64,000 bases of DNA from Carya illinoinensis. Its lineage: Eukaryota; Streptophyta; Magnoliopsida; Fagales; Juglandaceae. The position numbers were made by a program, and so were the translations under genes. The DNA is taken from assembly GCF_018687715.1 (NCBI RefSeq), contig NC_056765.1, forward strand, positions 2,666,001 to 2,730,000, in the 5' to 3' direction. The number at the start of each line of letters is the position of its first letter. Positions within the stretch are counted from its first letter, which is position 1. Shown here in pieces: positions 34,304 through 46,454 of this stretch. The notes under the pieces are model-generated. The model was not told the DNA's origin and ran no database searches. It saw only the letters and a program-made list of their open reading frames with translations.

Positions 34304-35790
34304 ATACAAAGTAGGGCTGAGCAGAAATCTGAAAATCCGACTCCAGCTTCGACTCCACTCCGGCTCCCCTCCGAATTGGAGTCGGAGTCGGAGTTTTTTT
34401 TCCCCTGGAAGTCAGATTCGGAGTCGGAGTCTGAGTCAGAGTCGGAGGTGGAGGTGTTCCGACTCCGCTCCGATCCGACTTCGACACACCGACTCTGACT
34501 CCAATATTGTACATATTTTATAAAAATATGTGTTATCAATATATTAACATCTAATAAATAATAATATATAAACATTATAATGAATAATATAAGTTAATAT
34601 AGTTATTAGTTACACTATAAGTTACTATAGCTTATTTTATATTTTACATTACTAGTTTACTATAAGTCAATATATAATATATAGTTATATATATACTATC
34701 TATATTAAGGGCTTATATAATATATATAGTTATATATTAACTTACTAATTAACTATACTTATATAATATATATATATAGTTATATTATATATAATAGTAT
34801 AGTTAATATATATAGTATTAAAACAAAATTAATATTTGATTTAGAGTTTAAAAAAAAGGGGGGGGGCTGAATATACCAAAACAGAGCCCAAATGGTGTCG
34901 TTGGACTCTGTTTTGGTTGCCAAAACAGAGTAATTTTAGTAAAACAGCGCCGTTTGGGAGGTAAACGGCGCCGTTTACTTTGAAGAGTGAAGTCTGGCAG
35001 TTTATTTCCCCTCCCCCACCCCCCCCCCCGAATCCCCGATACTGAAGTCTGGCCGTTTCGATAAGGACCTAGGGTTTATATTTAAACTCAGCCACAGCCA
35101 CTCAGTAGTCATCCCTGAGCCCCCACGAAAGTTGAAACGGCACAGCGGCAGCTCCAGCCTTCGACCCCCTCAGCCACCACGAAACGGTGCAGCCCTAGCC
35201 TCCGACGGCATCTCCGATATCTCCTCTCTCTCTCTCTAACAGAAATCGTTCGATTCATTCTTGGGTTTGAAACTTTGAAATCTGTTTAAGTTTTTTTGAA
35301 TCTTTGATTTCTCTTTTATCTGTTATGGTTTTGGACCTTTTGGTTGTTGATTTGATTTCTAGCCGTTTTTTTGAAGATCTGTTTTCAAGTGCCCCAGTCG
35401 GTACTCGACAGTCCCCGTCGGCCGTCGCCTCGAGTCCCCACGCCGTCGCAGATCTGGGTCATCGCACGGTGCCCACTGCCCTCCCACGGTCTCACCGACT
35501 CCGTCCCGACTCCGCTCCGACAAGTCGGAGTCGGAGCCAGAGCGGAGCATATAGCCTTCGGAGCCGGAGTCGGAGGTCAAACTTGGCCTCCGACAAAGTC
35601 GGAGTCGGAGTCGGAGGACCCAGATACCAACTTTGGTTGCGTTGGTGCTCAACCCTAATACAAAGTTAGCGTGGAAATAATGGACCATCTTTTTATTCAT
35701 TGTAATATAGCAAGGTATCTTGGTCTTTTCTATTCTGTTTGTTTAGAATTATGTGGACAATTGTTGGAGCTCTATGGCTTGTCATTTTGG
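34265..35790 (+). pseudogene. LINE zinc-binding (zf-RVT) remnant interrupted by a hAT
   Basis: One frame reads VVYPCCPYK up to the left hAT target duplication. When the hAT and one duplication copy are removed it continues VSVEIMDHLFIHCNIARYL (35666-35725). The DHLFIHC...ARYL pattern is typical of the zinc-binding end of plant LINE reverse transcriptases. Only this piece is recognisable. Confidence 0.45.
34312..35657. mobile_element. Non-autonomous hAT element (1346 bp)
   Basis: The 8-bp target duplication ATACAAAG is at 34304-34311 and 35658-35665. Termini are TAGGGCTGAGCA and its inverted partner TGCTCAACCCTA. Both ends carry multiple TCGGAG/CTCCGA repeats (34345-34505 and 35500-35620). 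The middle has an A+T-rich part, a perfect 18-bp palindrome GTAAACGGCGCCGTTTAC (34961-34978) and leader-like DNA to ~35340. No transposase is present; frames through the TCGGAG repeats are not genes. Confidence 0.92.
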
Positions 35791-35813
35791 ACAATTGTTT
35801 TTTACGTAATTCT

Positions 35814-35817
<4 letters not shown>

Positions 35818-35858
<41 letters not shown>

Positions 35859-37284
35859 GGAACTTTGATTTTAACAGAATATCCAAGTTATGATGTCTAA
35901 TCTTCCTGTTGTGCAATTTCTTCTTTAGATTGGGTGTATTTTGTTGCTTGTTAGTAGCTTTTCAAGCAATGGATAGGAGTCTGCACCATGAATCCAAGGT
36001 TTTTGTTTTTAGGAGAAAGGGAGGTTATATGTTCTGTATAATAGAAAAGGGAAGAAACACCATCTGTCCTTTTATCTATCTGGAGGAATGGTGATTTGGT
36101 TTGCTAAGCAGATAGTGGTTTCATGACTGAATGCAGAGATTCTGATGCAAATCTATCCAACTTATTTGCTTCCTCCAGATTCTAAAGGGATCATTTCCAG
36201 TTAGAAATATAGGGAAAAAGAAACAATGGCACTTCTTGAAATATATACTCCAATAATTTTATAACTAATAAAAAGTTAATATAAATATTTAAAATGCATC
36301 TAGACTCCATATTTTTTATTGATTTTAGTGGCTTATTTTTACCTTTCCCATTCTATTGGTTTTTCTTTTTTCGGTAGTTACAATGATTTGGTTCTTTGTG
36401 TGTAGTTTGTAAAAAGCCCAAGAGCATGAAGGATGAGAATACGAAGGGTGTTGAGACCATAACATCTTGTGAAGTGGCAGTTATTTCATGCTAATTCTCC
36501 ATTTAAGAATTGTAGTACCAAGTCTTATATAAAGGCCAGTTATTCTGAGGCTTCTATATCTACCACATTGAATTACTTAAAAAAAAAAAAAATATACCTC
36601 ATTGAACACTAGTTCAGCTGGTGGCTATTACTACCAACACTACAAGTCTCTACACAATCAATCTTTGGCCAATTATTCGAACTATATGAACCAGAAATTG
36701 CTATCTGACTGTGAACTAAATTGAGATTTGTTCATTATCTACTACCTCAAAACCCCCAAGAAAGAGCAATAACATCTTCATCGTTTAGTTCAACTCAAAA
36801 TCCAGTTTCCATAACTTTTGTGCTAAAACTATTGGCAACTAATAAAGATATTAATGATTGTTAGCTTTTGGATTTTAATGTTTTATCATATTAGTATTGA
36901 GGTTCTGGAGTAAACAGGAAAGAGGATTTCCTTGTGAGGAAATGGGTTGCAGTTTCTGTAAAATCTGGATTGCAAGGAAATGGATTGTAAGGAAATGGGT
37001 TGAAGTTTCTGAGATGAACGTGAATGAGAGAGACGAATGTGAATGACATGGAAATGAGTTGCAGTTCTTCTACGAGCAGGAAATGGGTTTCTGTTGTCTC
37101 TGGTCGTGTTTTGCATTTCAGCCTTCCTGCCAGTCCCAGTTCAGTTCATGTGGGTTAAATAGTCATTTTCATTTTTTTTTATTTTTTTATTTTTTTATTT
37201 CGTTAGTTGTAGTTGATGCGGAATTGAAAACTCATTCCTGCGCAATTCCTACGCGAAATATCTTGCCTGTAGAAGAACTGATAT
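35818..37284. other. (CT)n microsatellite and non-coding DNA
   Basis: CT repeats fill ~35818-35856. An exon-like stretch at ~36610-36722 (SSAGGYYYQHYKSL..., ending TGA) is not recognised. Around 36935-37090 a phrase resembling GGAAATGGGTTGCAGTTTCTG recurs imperfectly about four times. No gene is supported. Confidence 0.4.
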
Positions 37285-37410
37285 GATAAATGTCTTTATT
37301 TTTCCAACCATAGAAAATGATAGCAGCAAATAACATGAAGACAATTGTATTACTAATCACCACCGACCGTGATGGCGTAATCCCAGAAAGACCATAAACA
37401 AAAGGGGTGG
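37285..37410. repeat. Dispersed DUF247-upstream module, another copy
   Basis: It matches 7880-7995 and, with a central deletion in the latter, 11095-11155 and 25530-25590. Shared words include ATGATAAATGT(C/T)TTTATTTT, GATAGCAGCAAAT and AGACCATAAACAAAAGG. Confidence 0.6.
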
Positions 37411-38272
37411 TGCTATTGGCACTGCTTGGAGCTCCCGTGCGTTGTTTTGAGTTTTTTTTTTCTTTTGTATTTTTTACATGTATTTTTTAATAAATTTAAA
37501 TATTTTTAAAAAAATAAAAAAATTCACAATATTATTTAAAAAATTTACTCAAGTAAAAAATAATAAAAAATAATAAATTCTCAAGGGTAACTCTCAACAA
37601 TATATAGTCACTAGAGATAGGATAGCATTTTGGCATATTAATGAAGAAATTACCATTACGAAAGGAATGAAGCTTTGTTTTGTTTCATTGTTTCATTCTC
37701 CATCCTTTCACAACCAGACCAGGATTTTGAGAAGCCTGAAAATTGTAGTTCAACAACAAAGTCATACTTGGAGTTGGTTCCTACTACTGAGAAGAGATTT
37801 TTCTTAATTCTTCCCAAGAAATAAATATAGCACAAGAATGGAACGGAAGACACCAGTAACATAGATTGTTCTGAGATTCATGTGAACTGGTAAATCAACT
37901 TTTTTTTTATTCATCATTATCTTTTTCTTGCTTGGATCCTAATTCTTCCATCAATGGAAAAGTAGACAAATATTGAAATTGCAAGAAAGTTGGTTCGATT
38001 GCTGGAAGATGGGATCGATATTCTTAAAAATAAAAAGAGGATGACAAGCTTCAATGCTAATTAAAATGTTTGTTTATGCAATTTCAGCTTTTATTGTTCC
38101 TTTTGTCTTTTGTGGTATTTGAAGCTTGTAGTCTTACTTCTCTTCAATTGTAATTCAAGTTGTGGAGTTTTATCAGAATTTTAGGTTTTGAACTTGATCC
38201 TAAGGGCATCAAAGGTATGTTTTGGTACTCGAAGTATTAATTCACTTCAAGAAAGTCATTTTTTTCCACCCT
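37411..38272. other. Intergenic, no gene seen
   Basis: Begins with GGGGTGGTGCTATTGGCACT, which has the look of a short repeat start. The rest is A+T-rich with weak open frames only. Confidence 0.4.
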
Positions 38273-38280
38273 ATATTGAG

Positions 38281-38576
38281 TAGGACTGTTCATACGGGCC
38301 GGATTTTATCCGGCCCGGCCCGGAATCCGGTAAAACTGGATTCCGGTTCCGGGTTTCGGCCCGGATTAAATCTGGGCCGGAACCCGGATTACAAAATCCG
38401 GACCTATCCGGTCCGGATCCGGGTTTAAAAACCGGGTACCGGATTAAAAATCCGGTACCTGGTTTTCATTTAATTTTGTTCTTTTTGCAACTCTAAACCC
38501 GTAACCCGTGTTCACTTCACACATTCTCTCTCTCATGTAAAAACCCTAGCTGCTGCCGCTTTCTTCTTTAGTTTTG

Positions 38577-38627
<51 letters not shown>

Positions 38628-40828
38628 TAAACGCTTTCTTCTTTCGTTTTAACGCTGCACTTGAATCTTCTCCTTCGTCAGAGGCGGACCTGAGGTGCGA
38701 CTCGATCCCGTAGTAGATTGCCTCATCAGCAAGCTCTTGCATGGAGAATCTGCGAGATGTGGAGGGGAGACGATTTGATCTGAGAAGAGAGAGGAGGACT
38801 GAGAAGATCTGGGGATCCAGATCTGAAAACCAGGTAAGCGTCTCTCTTTCTCTTTCCTTTTGAGCATTTATAAACATGGTTTTCCTAGATCTGCCATTTT
38901 TTATTTAACATGGGTTATTTTTCTCTGTTTTGTTATTTTTTCTTTAAGCGTCGGAGACCTGCTCTTTGTTTGGCCTAAAATGGTAACTCTCTCACTTAGA
39001 TAACATGGCTATTTTTTGTTACTTTGTTAAACATGGGTATAATGTATAAGCTGTTATTTGAGCAAAACCCAGATGATAGAAATTGGTAATCTCTTCAGGA
39101 AAATCCAGTGTCAGTACTACTGCATGCTTTCTATCTTTTTCAAGAGATAATATTAATATTTCTCCCAAGTTGTATAATATATCTTAGGACTAAGTGATAT
39201 AGATTGTCACGATCCCATGCCTTTAGGAAATTGCAACATTATGAGTTCCCTTTCATTTCTTTCTAGGTTGGAATCTACAGACTTGCAGTGTTTAGTTGTT
39301 ACGTGAATTGTAGGACTAGGTTGTGAGTAAATTCTAGTCTGTTTGTTATTGTTATTGAAGTGTAGTGGTTCGAACTCTTACTAGACACAGATCCAACTAC
39401 ACTGGTTTTGAATTTCATCCGTTTGGCAAGTTCTTTGCCTCTGGTTCCAGCGATACTAACCTAAAGATCTGGGATATTAGAAAGAAAGGATGCATCCACA
39501 CATATAGGGGTCATACTCAAGGCATTACTGCAATAAAATTCACACCTGATGGTCGATGGGTGGTTTCAGGTGGATTGGATAATGTTGTAAAGGTATAATG
39601 GATCACACTTCTAGATTGCAGCTTGTAGTATGATTTTTGTTTTTTCTTTCATGTCTAAACAGAAACTTCCTCTTACTACCAAACAGTTTTGGGACCTAAC
39701 GGGCGGTAATTTTCCCACCATCATCTTCAATTTCTTAGCTCTCTCGTAATTAATTGTCCTGGGTTTATGCTAATCCCAGCCTCATAAGTGCCGACATTTG
39801 GCATTTGGTGCAGGTGCTGAATCGGACATATTATACTCACTTGAAAAAGTATTTTTTTCTTGGGTAATACTTACCATGATAATGATAAATTGATGATAAG
39901 AATTGAATTACTCCATGATAAAATTTTCAGCTGTTCCTTCTCATGTCTCTCGTGTCTGTGGTAGCCGGTAGTTGATAGAACAATTTGAACAGAATATCTA
40001 AAAGTAGGGGTTTCAAGTTTTGATGTGATTATCAAGGGAAATCTTCTTTAAATGGTTTCACTTTCATTTGGCTTTTTGGGACCTTTGTCAATTAAATATC
40101 TTCAGCATGAATTCAGTGAGATGTTATGATGCAACAATTCAGTGATAGACTGATATCTGTTTGTGTCGGTTAATGATACTTTTAAGCTTTTTGGTAAGAT
40201 GTAGAACATATTATGAAAAAGGACATTGCTCCATAGATATATATTTTTTTGATAGGTAAACGATTATATGTAAGGAGTTGTTAACTTGTTAGGGATGCTC
40301 TTTGCCTCCCTTTTATGATACTAATATTCTTTTAATTTCCTTTTTGCTTCCAGATATATGTAATGGTGGAGTCCAAGAGGTGGAGAACAATGAGATGCAC
40401 ATTCCTTTATCTTAATTCATATATTGTAATTTAGTATTTTGTAATGTAATGAATAAAAAACAAATAATATAATATGTAGTGGATTATATTCTGATGCATG
40501 CATACTTGCATAGATGAATATTGGAAATATTTTTTGGTTTTACATGCATTTTTATTTTAAGGCAAATTAATTGAAACTTTGATACAGGAGTAAATGATAT
40601 GTTTCAACCCTCTACTCTTGTATATCTTCCTTTAAAAAAAAAAAAAAAAAAAAAAAACGGGTTCAATCCGGAACCCGGAATCCGGGTTTTCAAAACCCGG
40701 ATTCATCCGGGTTTCGGCCCGTGTATGACCCGGGTAGATCCGGCCCGGGTTCCGGCCCGGATTTGAAATCCGGGTTCCGGTTTGGGTATACCCGGGTTTC
40801 CGGGTCGGAACCCGGATGGACAGGCCTA
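38281..40828 (+). mobile_element. hAT element (2548 bp) carrying KTN80 exons
   Basis: The 8-bp target duplication ATATTGAG is at 38273-38280 and 40829-40836. Termini are TAGGACTGTTCAT and the inverted partner ATGGACAGGCCTA. CCGG(A/C)-, CCCGG- and TCCGG-type repeats crowd both ends (38298-38465 and 40665-40815). The interior has a CT microsatellite (~38579-38623), two spliced-gene segments from a katanin p80 gene and an A-tract at ~40635-40657. No transposase is encoded. Confidence 0.92.
39365..39708 (+). pseudogene. KTN80: Captured katanin p80 (KTN80, WD40) exon fragment
   Basis: The exon ~39365-39592 encodes VVRTLT, then NYTGFEFHPFGKFFASGSSD, TNLKIWDIRKKGCIHTYRGH and FTPDGRWVVSGGLDNVVK. These are near-family-identical WD40 blades of the katanin p80 WD40-containing subunit. 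A GT donor follows (GTAAAG|GTATAA), then an intron. A second short exon follows AAACAG at 39687 with the WDLTGG of the next blade. Retained introns show capture from genomic DNA, not from mRNA. The parent protein directs katanin to microtubules for severing. This fragment lacks the other blades and the C-terminal domain. Confidence 0.85.
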
Positions 40829-40836
40829 ATATTGAG

Positions 40837-41252
40837 CTCTGTTTTGAGTTTGAATGGGTAATGGGACATTAGCATGATCGAATGGGTAACTGATACCTCC
40901 CATTTGTAATATGATTTAAATGTTAAACATATATTCTATTATGTTCATAGATTTAACTTGGACTAGATAGAACACAATCGGAGAGCGTGGATTGAACACA
41001 ATTGGAGATCTTATTGTAGAAGTGAATATTTTTGTTACTTCGAAAATAAAAAGTACTCATGGTTTTTTGTTTTAGTAAAAAAAATTTTTGAGTTGGTGAT
41101 TATTTTAGTCAAATTTTGCAGCTGGCTACAGTGTGATATTTGCAACAAGCTTGGTGATAAAATGGGGACATCTGTTGCTGTTAGATGCCGAGAAGTTCAA
41201 GTATTTGTTACGGTATGGTTGAAAAACTGTTGCTTATGTGTGTATTTTGTTT
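40837..41252. other. Intergenic with an exon-like segment
   Basis: Bases ~41121-41210 are bounded by TTTTGCAG and ACG|GTATGG and have an open phase (WLQCDICNKLGDKMGTS...). I do not recognise the protein, and no adjoining exon was found, so it is not called as a gene. Confidence 0.3.
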
Positions 41253-41257
41253 ATGAA

Positions 41258-44200
41258 TATTGAAATAAACGATTCTATGCCACCTTTTCACAAACAGAAT
41301 GAGGTCACTAGGCATGACACTACAGCAAGCAATAGAGGACAACCGCAGAGCGATCGTGATTTACAACAAAAGGGTACCACAGGCACCACTCAACAGCAGA
41401 GCACAGTACAACCGATTACAAGTTCTAGAAATTAACAGCAGAGAAATTTGTTATTGGTGTCTACGGTGATTTGTAACCAACTCAATTGATTTTATTCTTT
41501 CACATCATGTATAAATACTATCTATTGTAGACAAACTTTATTAATGAAAAACAGAGAGTTTCAGCAATGCATTTCTATTCTTTAACATGGTATCGAGAGC
41601 CTTCAAATCGTAGTCTTTCTGATCCATGGCTTCTTCCTCCGAACCTCCTCCTCCACCTCCCACCTTATCTTCCTTCTCACATGTCATCTCCACCAAACTT
41701 ACCAATGATAATTACCTTCTATGGAAGGTACAAATGTTGGCTTATCTCAGAGGACAAGACCTCTTTGGTTATGTCGATGGGTCTCTTTCCACACCCCCTG
41801 AAACCATTGCTGAATCCTCTATTACCATTCCCAAAGCCAATCCCTCCTTTCTCAGTTCGAAACGCACAGACCAACTCGTCCATAGCATTCTATTTTCCTC
41901 TCTATCTGACTCTATTATTGGTCACGTACTCTCCTCTACTTCTGCCTGAGCTCTATGGGTTCTTTTGGCTTCAATGTATGCTTCTCACTCTCAAGCAAAA
42001 GAGTTTCAACTGCGTTTTCAACTTACTAATCTTTCCAAAGGTGACCAATCAATTTCTAAATATTTTGGAAAGGTTCGACCCCTTGCTGACTCTCTTGCTG
42101 CTACTGGTACTCATCTCCCAAACAAAGAGATTGTTACATACTTGCTAAATGGCCTTGGACAATCTTATGAAACTTTTATTACTTCGGTAACAACCAGAGT
42201 CAAGCCTCTCTCGTCGCATGAGTTGTACCAACTCTTGCTCATACATGAGGCACGAGCATCCCACCTAACAAGGAACAATGTATCCTCTGTTGAACCCACT
42301 GCCAACTTCAGTGCCTCAAGTGGGCGTGACCAACGCGGCCGTGGTTTCTCTCGCGGTGGACGCCAAGGTCGAGGGAGAGGTCCATTCAACTCCAACTCTC
42401 ATGGTGGTAGAACCAACTCCTTCACAAACTCTGCAAATCCTACACCTCAGTATACTGCCCAGCGCCCTCAATGCCAGGTTTGCAATAAATCTGGCCATGT
42501 TGCACTTCAATGCCGATACAGGTTTGATCACTCCTATCAGCTTGATGCTCCACGATCCTTTTTGGCTAACTACATTGCTCCTGCATCATTCTCTGATTCA
42601 TCATAGTATCTGGACTCTGCAGCTACACATCATATAACTAATGACTTGAATAACTTGAATATTTCATCTAAACAATATAGTGGTGCTGACACAATACGGG
42701 TTGGAGATGGAAGTGGTGACTCCTCTTTCAATCCCATGTCTTCTTCTTCTACTTTTTCACTTCGTAATATGTTACATGTTCGTTCCATAACTAAGAATTT
42801 AGTCTCTGTTCTTCAATTCTGTATCGATAATTTGTGTTATTTTGAGTTTCACTCTTCTCACTTTTCTATGAAAGACAAACACAGGGGGACTCTCCTCCTC
42901 ATAGGGCCAACACATAACGGTCTTTATGTCTTTCCTTCCACTAACTCTTCATCTCCATCCACTCATCTTGGTGAAAGAACTACTCTGGAACAATGGCATC
43001 GCAGGCTTGGGCATCCATCTCTAGCGTTGGTTTCACGTGTTCTGCACACAAGATGCTTGCCTATTTCTTCCAGCACTACAAGTTTTAAATGTCCTGAATG
43101 TCCCCTTTCTAAAAGTCATCAGTTGCCCTTTTGTAATAGTTAGGCCAAATATTCCAGGCCCTTAGAACTCATTTGTGCTGACTTATGGGGCCCGGCTCCT
43201 TATGTTTCAAGACTTGGTTTTAAACACTATATCTCTTTTGTTGATCATTATACACAGTATACATGGTTCTTCCCACTGAAATTAAAATCAGATGTCACAC
43301 AAATTTTCAATACCTTTTTACCTTATCTTGAAAGATTATTCAACTCCAAACTCCTAATTTTACAAACAGATGGTGGAGGAGAATTTAGACCCTTAACTCC
43401 AATTTGTCAACAATTAGGCATCACTCATCGTCTCTCATGCCCTCACACGTATCAACAAAATGGACTCGTTGAAAGAAAACATCGGCACATTGTTGAAACC
43501 GGGCTCACTTTATTGGCCCACTCGTCACTACCCTTCTCCTATTGGGCCGATGCCTTTGAAACTGTGGTTTACTTGATTAATCTTCTCCTCTCACCCACTC
43601 TAAAAAATAAATCACCATATTTTCTAGTTTATAATTCTAAACTAGATTATAAATTTTTTAAAGTGTTTGGATGTGAATGTTGGCCCAATCTCATACCCTA
43701 TCTTTCAAATAAATTAAATTTCCACTCTGTTTCATATCTCTTTTTAGGTTACAGTGCTTCGCATAATGGCTATAAATGCCTTGACTTAGTCACAAAACAT
43801 TTATACATCTCTCGAGATGTCAGTTTTAACAAGGCTTCATTTCCACTTTCAAAATCTCTACGCATTCATTCATCTCCTCCAGCCCAGTCAACAACCGTGC
43901 CTCTGCCCATATTCTCTCCGTCTATTCTTGGGCTCGGTCCAAGCCCAAACCCACATCACTTTCTCTCTTCATCGTCTACCTCAAGTCAATCCACATCCTC
44001 TGCTGTGCCGACACCAAATTCCCCACTCTCATCCTCTGCTCCTATTCTTCGTTCTCCTCTAGTTATTTTACAGCCACCTCGATCTCCCATTATTACATGG
44101 GCCTAGACAAACTCGTCTAGACCAAGATAGTTCACTGATGGAACCATTCCATACTCCACCCGATTCTATCTCACCTCCACTTTGACTGTCCCAGACGACC

Positions 44201-46070
44201 CTTCTAGTTATTCAGCTGCCTCAAAATTTCCAGAATGGAGAAAGGCTATGGGCAAAGAATATGCTACACTTCAACAAAAACTGTACTTGGTCTCTTGCAC
44301 TCCTCATACCCATGGCTAACATTCTTGGATGCAGGTGGGTGTTTCACACCAAAACAAACGTTGATGGCTCTTTTCAACGAAGGAAAGCTCGTCTTGTGAC
44401 TAAAGGGTATCATCAACAACATGGCTTGGACTACAACAAGACTTTTTCTCCAGTGGTCAAACCTTCCACAATACAACTTATTCTGTCTATTGCTGTCACT
44501 CGGTCATGGCCCTTGTGCCAACTTGATATTGAAAAAGCTTTTTTGCATGGTTCATTAGCTAATGAGGTGTACATGTAGCAACTTTAGGGATTTGTAGATC
44601 CACTTCATCCCACATATGTGTGCAAATTGCACAAGGCTCTATACGATTTGAAGCAAGCACCCCATGTTTGGTTTTTCCAACTCAGCTCATGGTTACTTGC
44701 ATACGGTTTTACAGCTTCAAAGGTAGATCATTCCTTGTTCATCCTGTAGCATTGTGATGTTACCCTCTATGTTATAGTCTACGTAGATGACTTAGTTGTC
44801 ACAGGGTCAAAATCCTCAACCATTGATCTCCTTCTTCGTGACTTAGGCTATGCATTTCCAGTCAAAGACTTGGGTCAACTTTCTTTTTTTCTTGGACTGG
44901 AAGGCGACTACATAGCAGCAGGTCTTTTGCTCACTCAACAAATATACATCAAGAGCTTGCTTCTTCGAAGTCAAATGATTAATGCAAAACCAGTCTCCTC
45001 TTCAATGGCAGCTTCTCTCAAGTTATCAAAATTTGACTCTCCAGATTTTGATGACCCAACTCTGTACAGAAGCATCGTAGGTGGTTTGCAATATCTCTCT
45101 CTCACAAGGCCAGATATCTCTTTTGCAATGAATAAAATCTGCCAATTTATGTACTCTCCAAAATTTTCTCACTGGAGTGCTGTTAAACGAGTCCTCAGGT
45201 ATCTCAAAGCCACAATCAGCTATGGCTTACTCTTTAAAAATTAGTCCACCTTCGCACTTCAGTCATACTCAGACTCTAATTGGAGAGGATGTCCAGACAA
45301 TCGATGGTCAACTGGAGGATTCTGCATTTACCTTGAAAATCATCTCATCTCTTGGAGCTCAAAGAAACAACGGATTGTTGCATGTTCAACAACAGAAGCC
45401 GAGTACAAGTCACTCGCATCATCAGCTGCTGAGACAATATGACTTCAAACAGTTCTTAGAGAACTTGGTGTTTCTCTTTCTAAGGCTCCAATCTTGTGGT
45501 GTGACAACGTTGGAGCCACATATCTCTCTGTCAACCCAATCTATCACTCCAAAACAAAGCATATGGACATTGATTATCATTTTGTGAGGGATAGAGTTGT
45601 TGCCTATGCACTACAAGTTCAATTTTGTAGCTCCAAAGAACAAATTGTAGATGTCCTAACTAAGCCTTTAGTTGCAGAGAAATTCACAGTTTTTAGAACG
45701 AGTATCAACGTGGTAGTTACCCCCTTGGACTCGAGGGGGCGTATTGAAATAAAAGATTCTATGCCACCTTTTCACAAACAAAATGAGGGCACTCAGCATG
45801 ACACTACAGCAAGCAATAGAGGACAACTGCAGAGCGATTGTGATTTACAACAAAAGGGTACCATGGGTGCCACTGAACAGCAAAGCACAGCACAATCGAA
45901 TACAAGTTCTATAAACTAACAGTAGAGAAATTTTTATTGGTGTCTATGGTGATTTGTATCCAACTCAGTTGTTTTTATTCTTTTACATCATGTATAAATA
46001 CAGTCTGCTGTAGACAAACTTTATTAATGAAAAACAGAGAGTTTCAGCAACGCATTTCTATTCTTTAACA
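41258..46070 (+). mobile_element. Full-length Copia element with TA...CA LTR ends
   Basis: The target duplication ATGAA is at 41253-41257 and 46071-46075. The 5' LTR is 41258-41587 (330 bp) and the 3' LTR 45742-46070 (329 bp), highly similar. Both start TATTGAAATAAA and end TTCTTTAACA. A primer-binding site TGGTATCGAGAGCC follows directly (41588-41601). A polypurine tract CTCGAGGGGGCG precedes the 3' LTR. Gag-pol lies between in Copia order but is broken. Confidence 0.92.
41626..45739 (+). pseudogene. Copia gag-pol polyprotein, multiply broken
   Basis: One frame runs from ATG 41626 to 44106, broken only by TGA 41947, TAG 42604 and TAG 43141. It covers gag (LTNDNYLLWKVQM, ISKYFGKVRPLADSL), a CCHC knuckle (CQVCNKSGHVALQC), protease (LDSAATHHIT), integrase zinc region (WHRRLGHPS, CPECPLSKSH) and integrase core (ICADLWG, LQTDGGGEFR, NGLVERKHRHIVE). 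After a frameshift near 44150 the reverse transcriptase follows ([34 protein letters not shown]), then RNase H (STTEAEYKSLASSAAE, DVLTKPLVAEKF), with more stops (e.g. 44578, 44588, 44748, 45242). All domains are present, so decay is by point changes rather than deletion. Confidence 0.9.
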
Positions 46071-46454
46071 ATGAAGATGGGCAAAGGTCGAAGACCATTC
46101 TTTGTTTTTGAGAAGTGAACTACATTAGGCTTGGTTCATGTATCGTATTTAGCTGGATTTGTTCACATTGTTGGCAACTTATATTGTATTCTTGAAAGAA
46201 TTTTTTATGATCTTGATGTCAAACTTTGAAACTTTATAAATAATGAAGTGAAAATAAGGACTCATAATTAAGCTTTTCCAAAGCTTATTGACAACGTCTA
46301 GTGAAACCAAATAGGGATTTTCTGATTTTATACCCACCAGTGTAGTGATGACATGTCATGTGCAACTAACTAAATACAAAGAGTTGATTGATATATCCAC
46401 AGCATATTGGCTTTGCTTACATAACATAACAATTACATAAACTAACCACATAGT

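Noticed and set aside
34196..34575. Serine/arginine- and SDSESE-like proteins
   Set aside because: Translations of TCGGAG repeats at the hAT end; all frames on both strands look alike.
35359..35700. Short proteins at the right hAT end
   Set aside because: Same TCGGAG repeats; no conserved domain.
38222..38428. Short open frame across the left end of the KTN80-bearing hAT
   Set aside because: It spans the target duplication and TIR repeats, so it cannot be an ancestral gene.
33906..38623. CT-rich arrays considered as a CRISPR-like or satellite array
   Set aside because: They are three separate simple (CT)n microsatellites with no spacers, normal in plant leaders.
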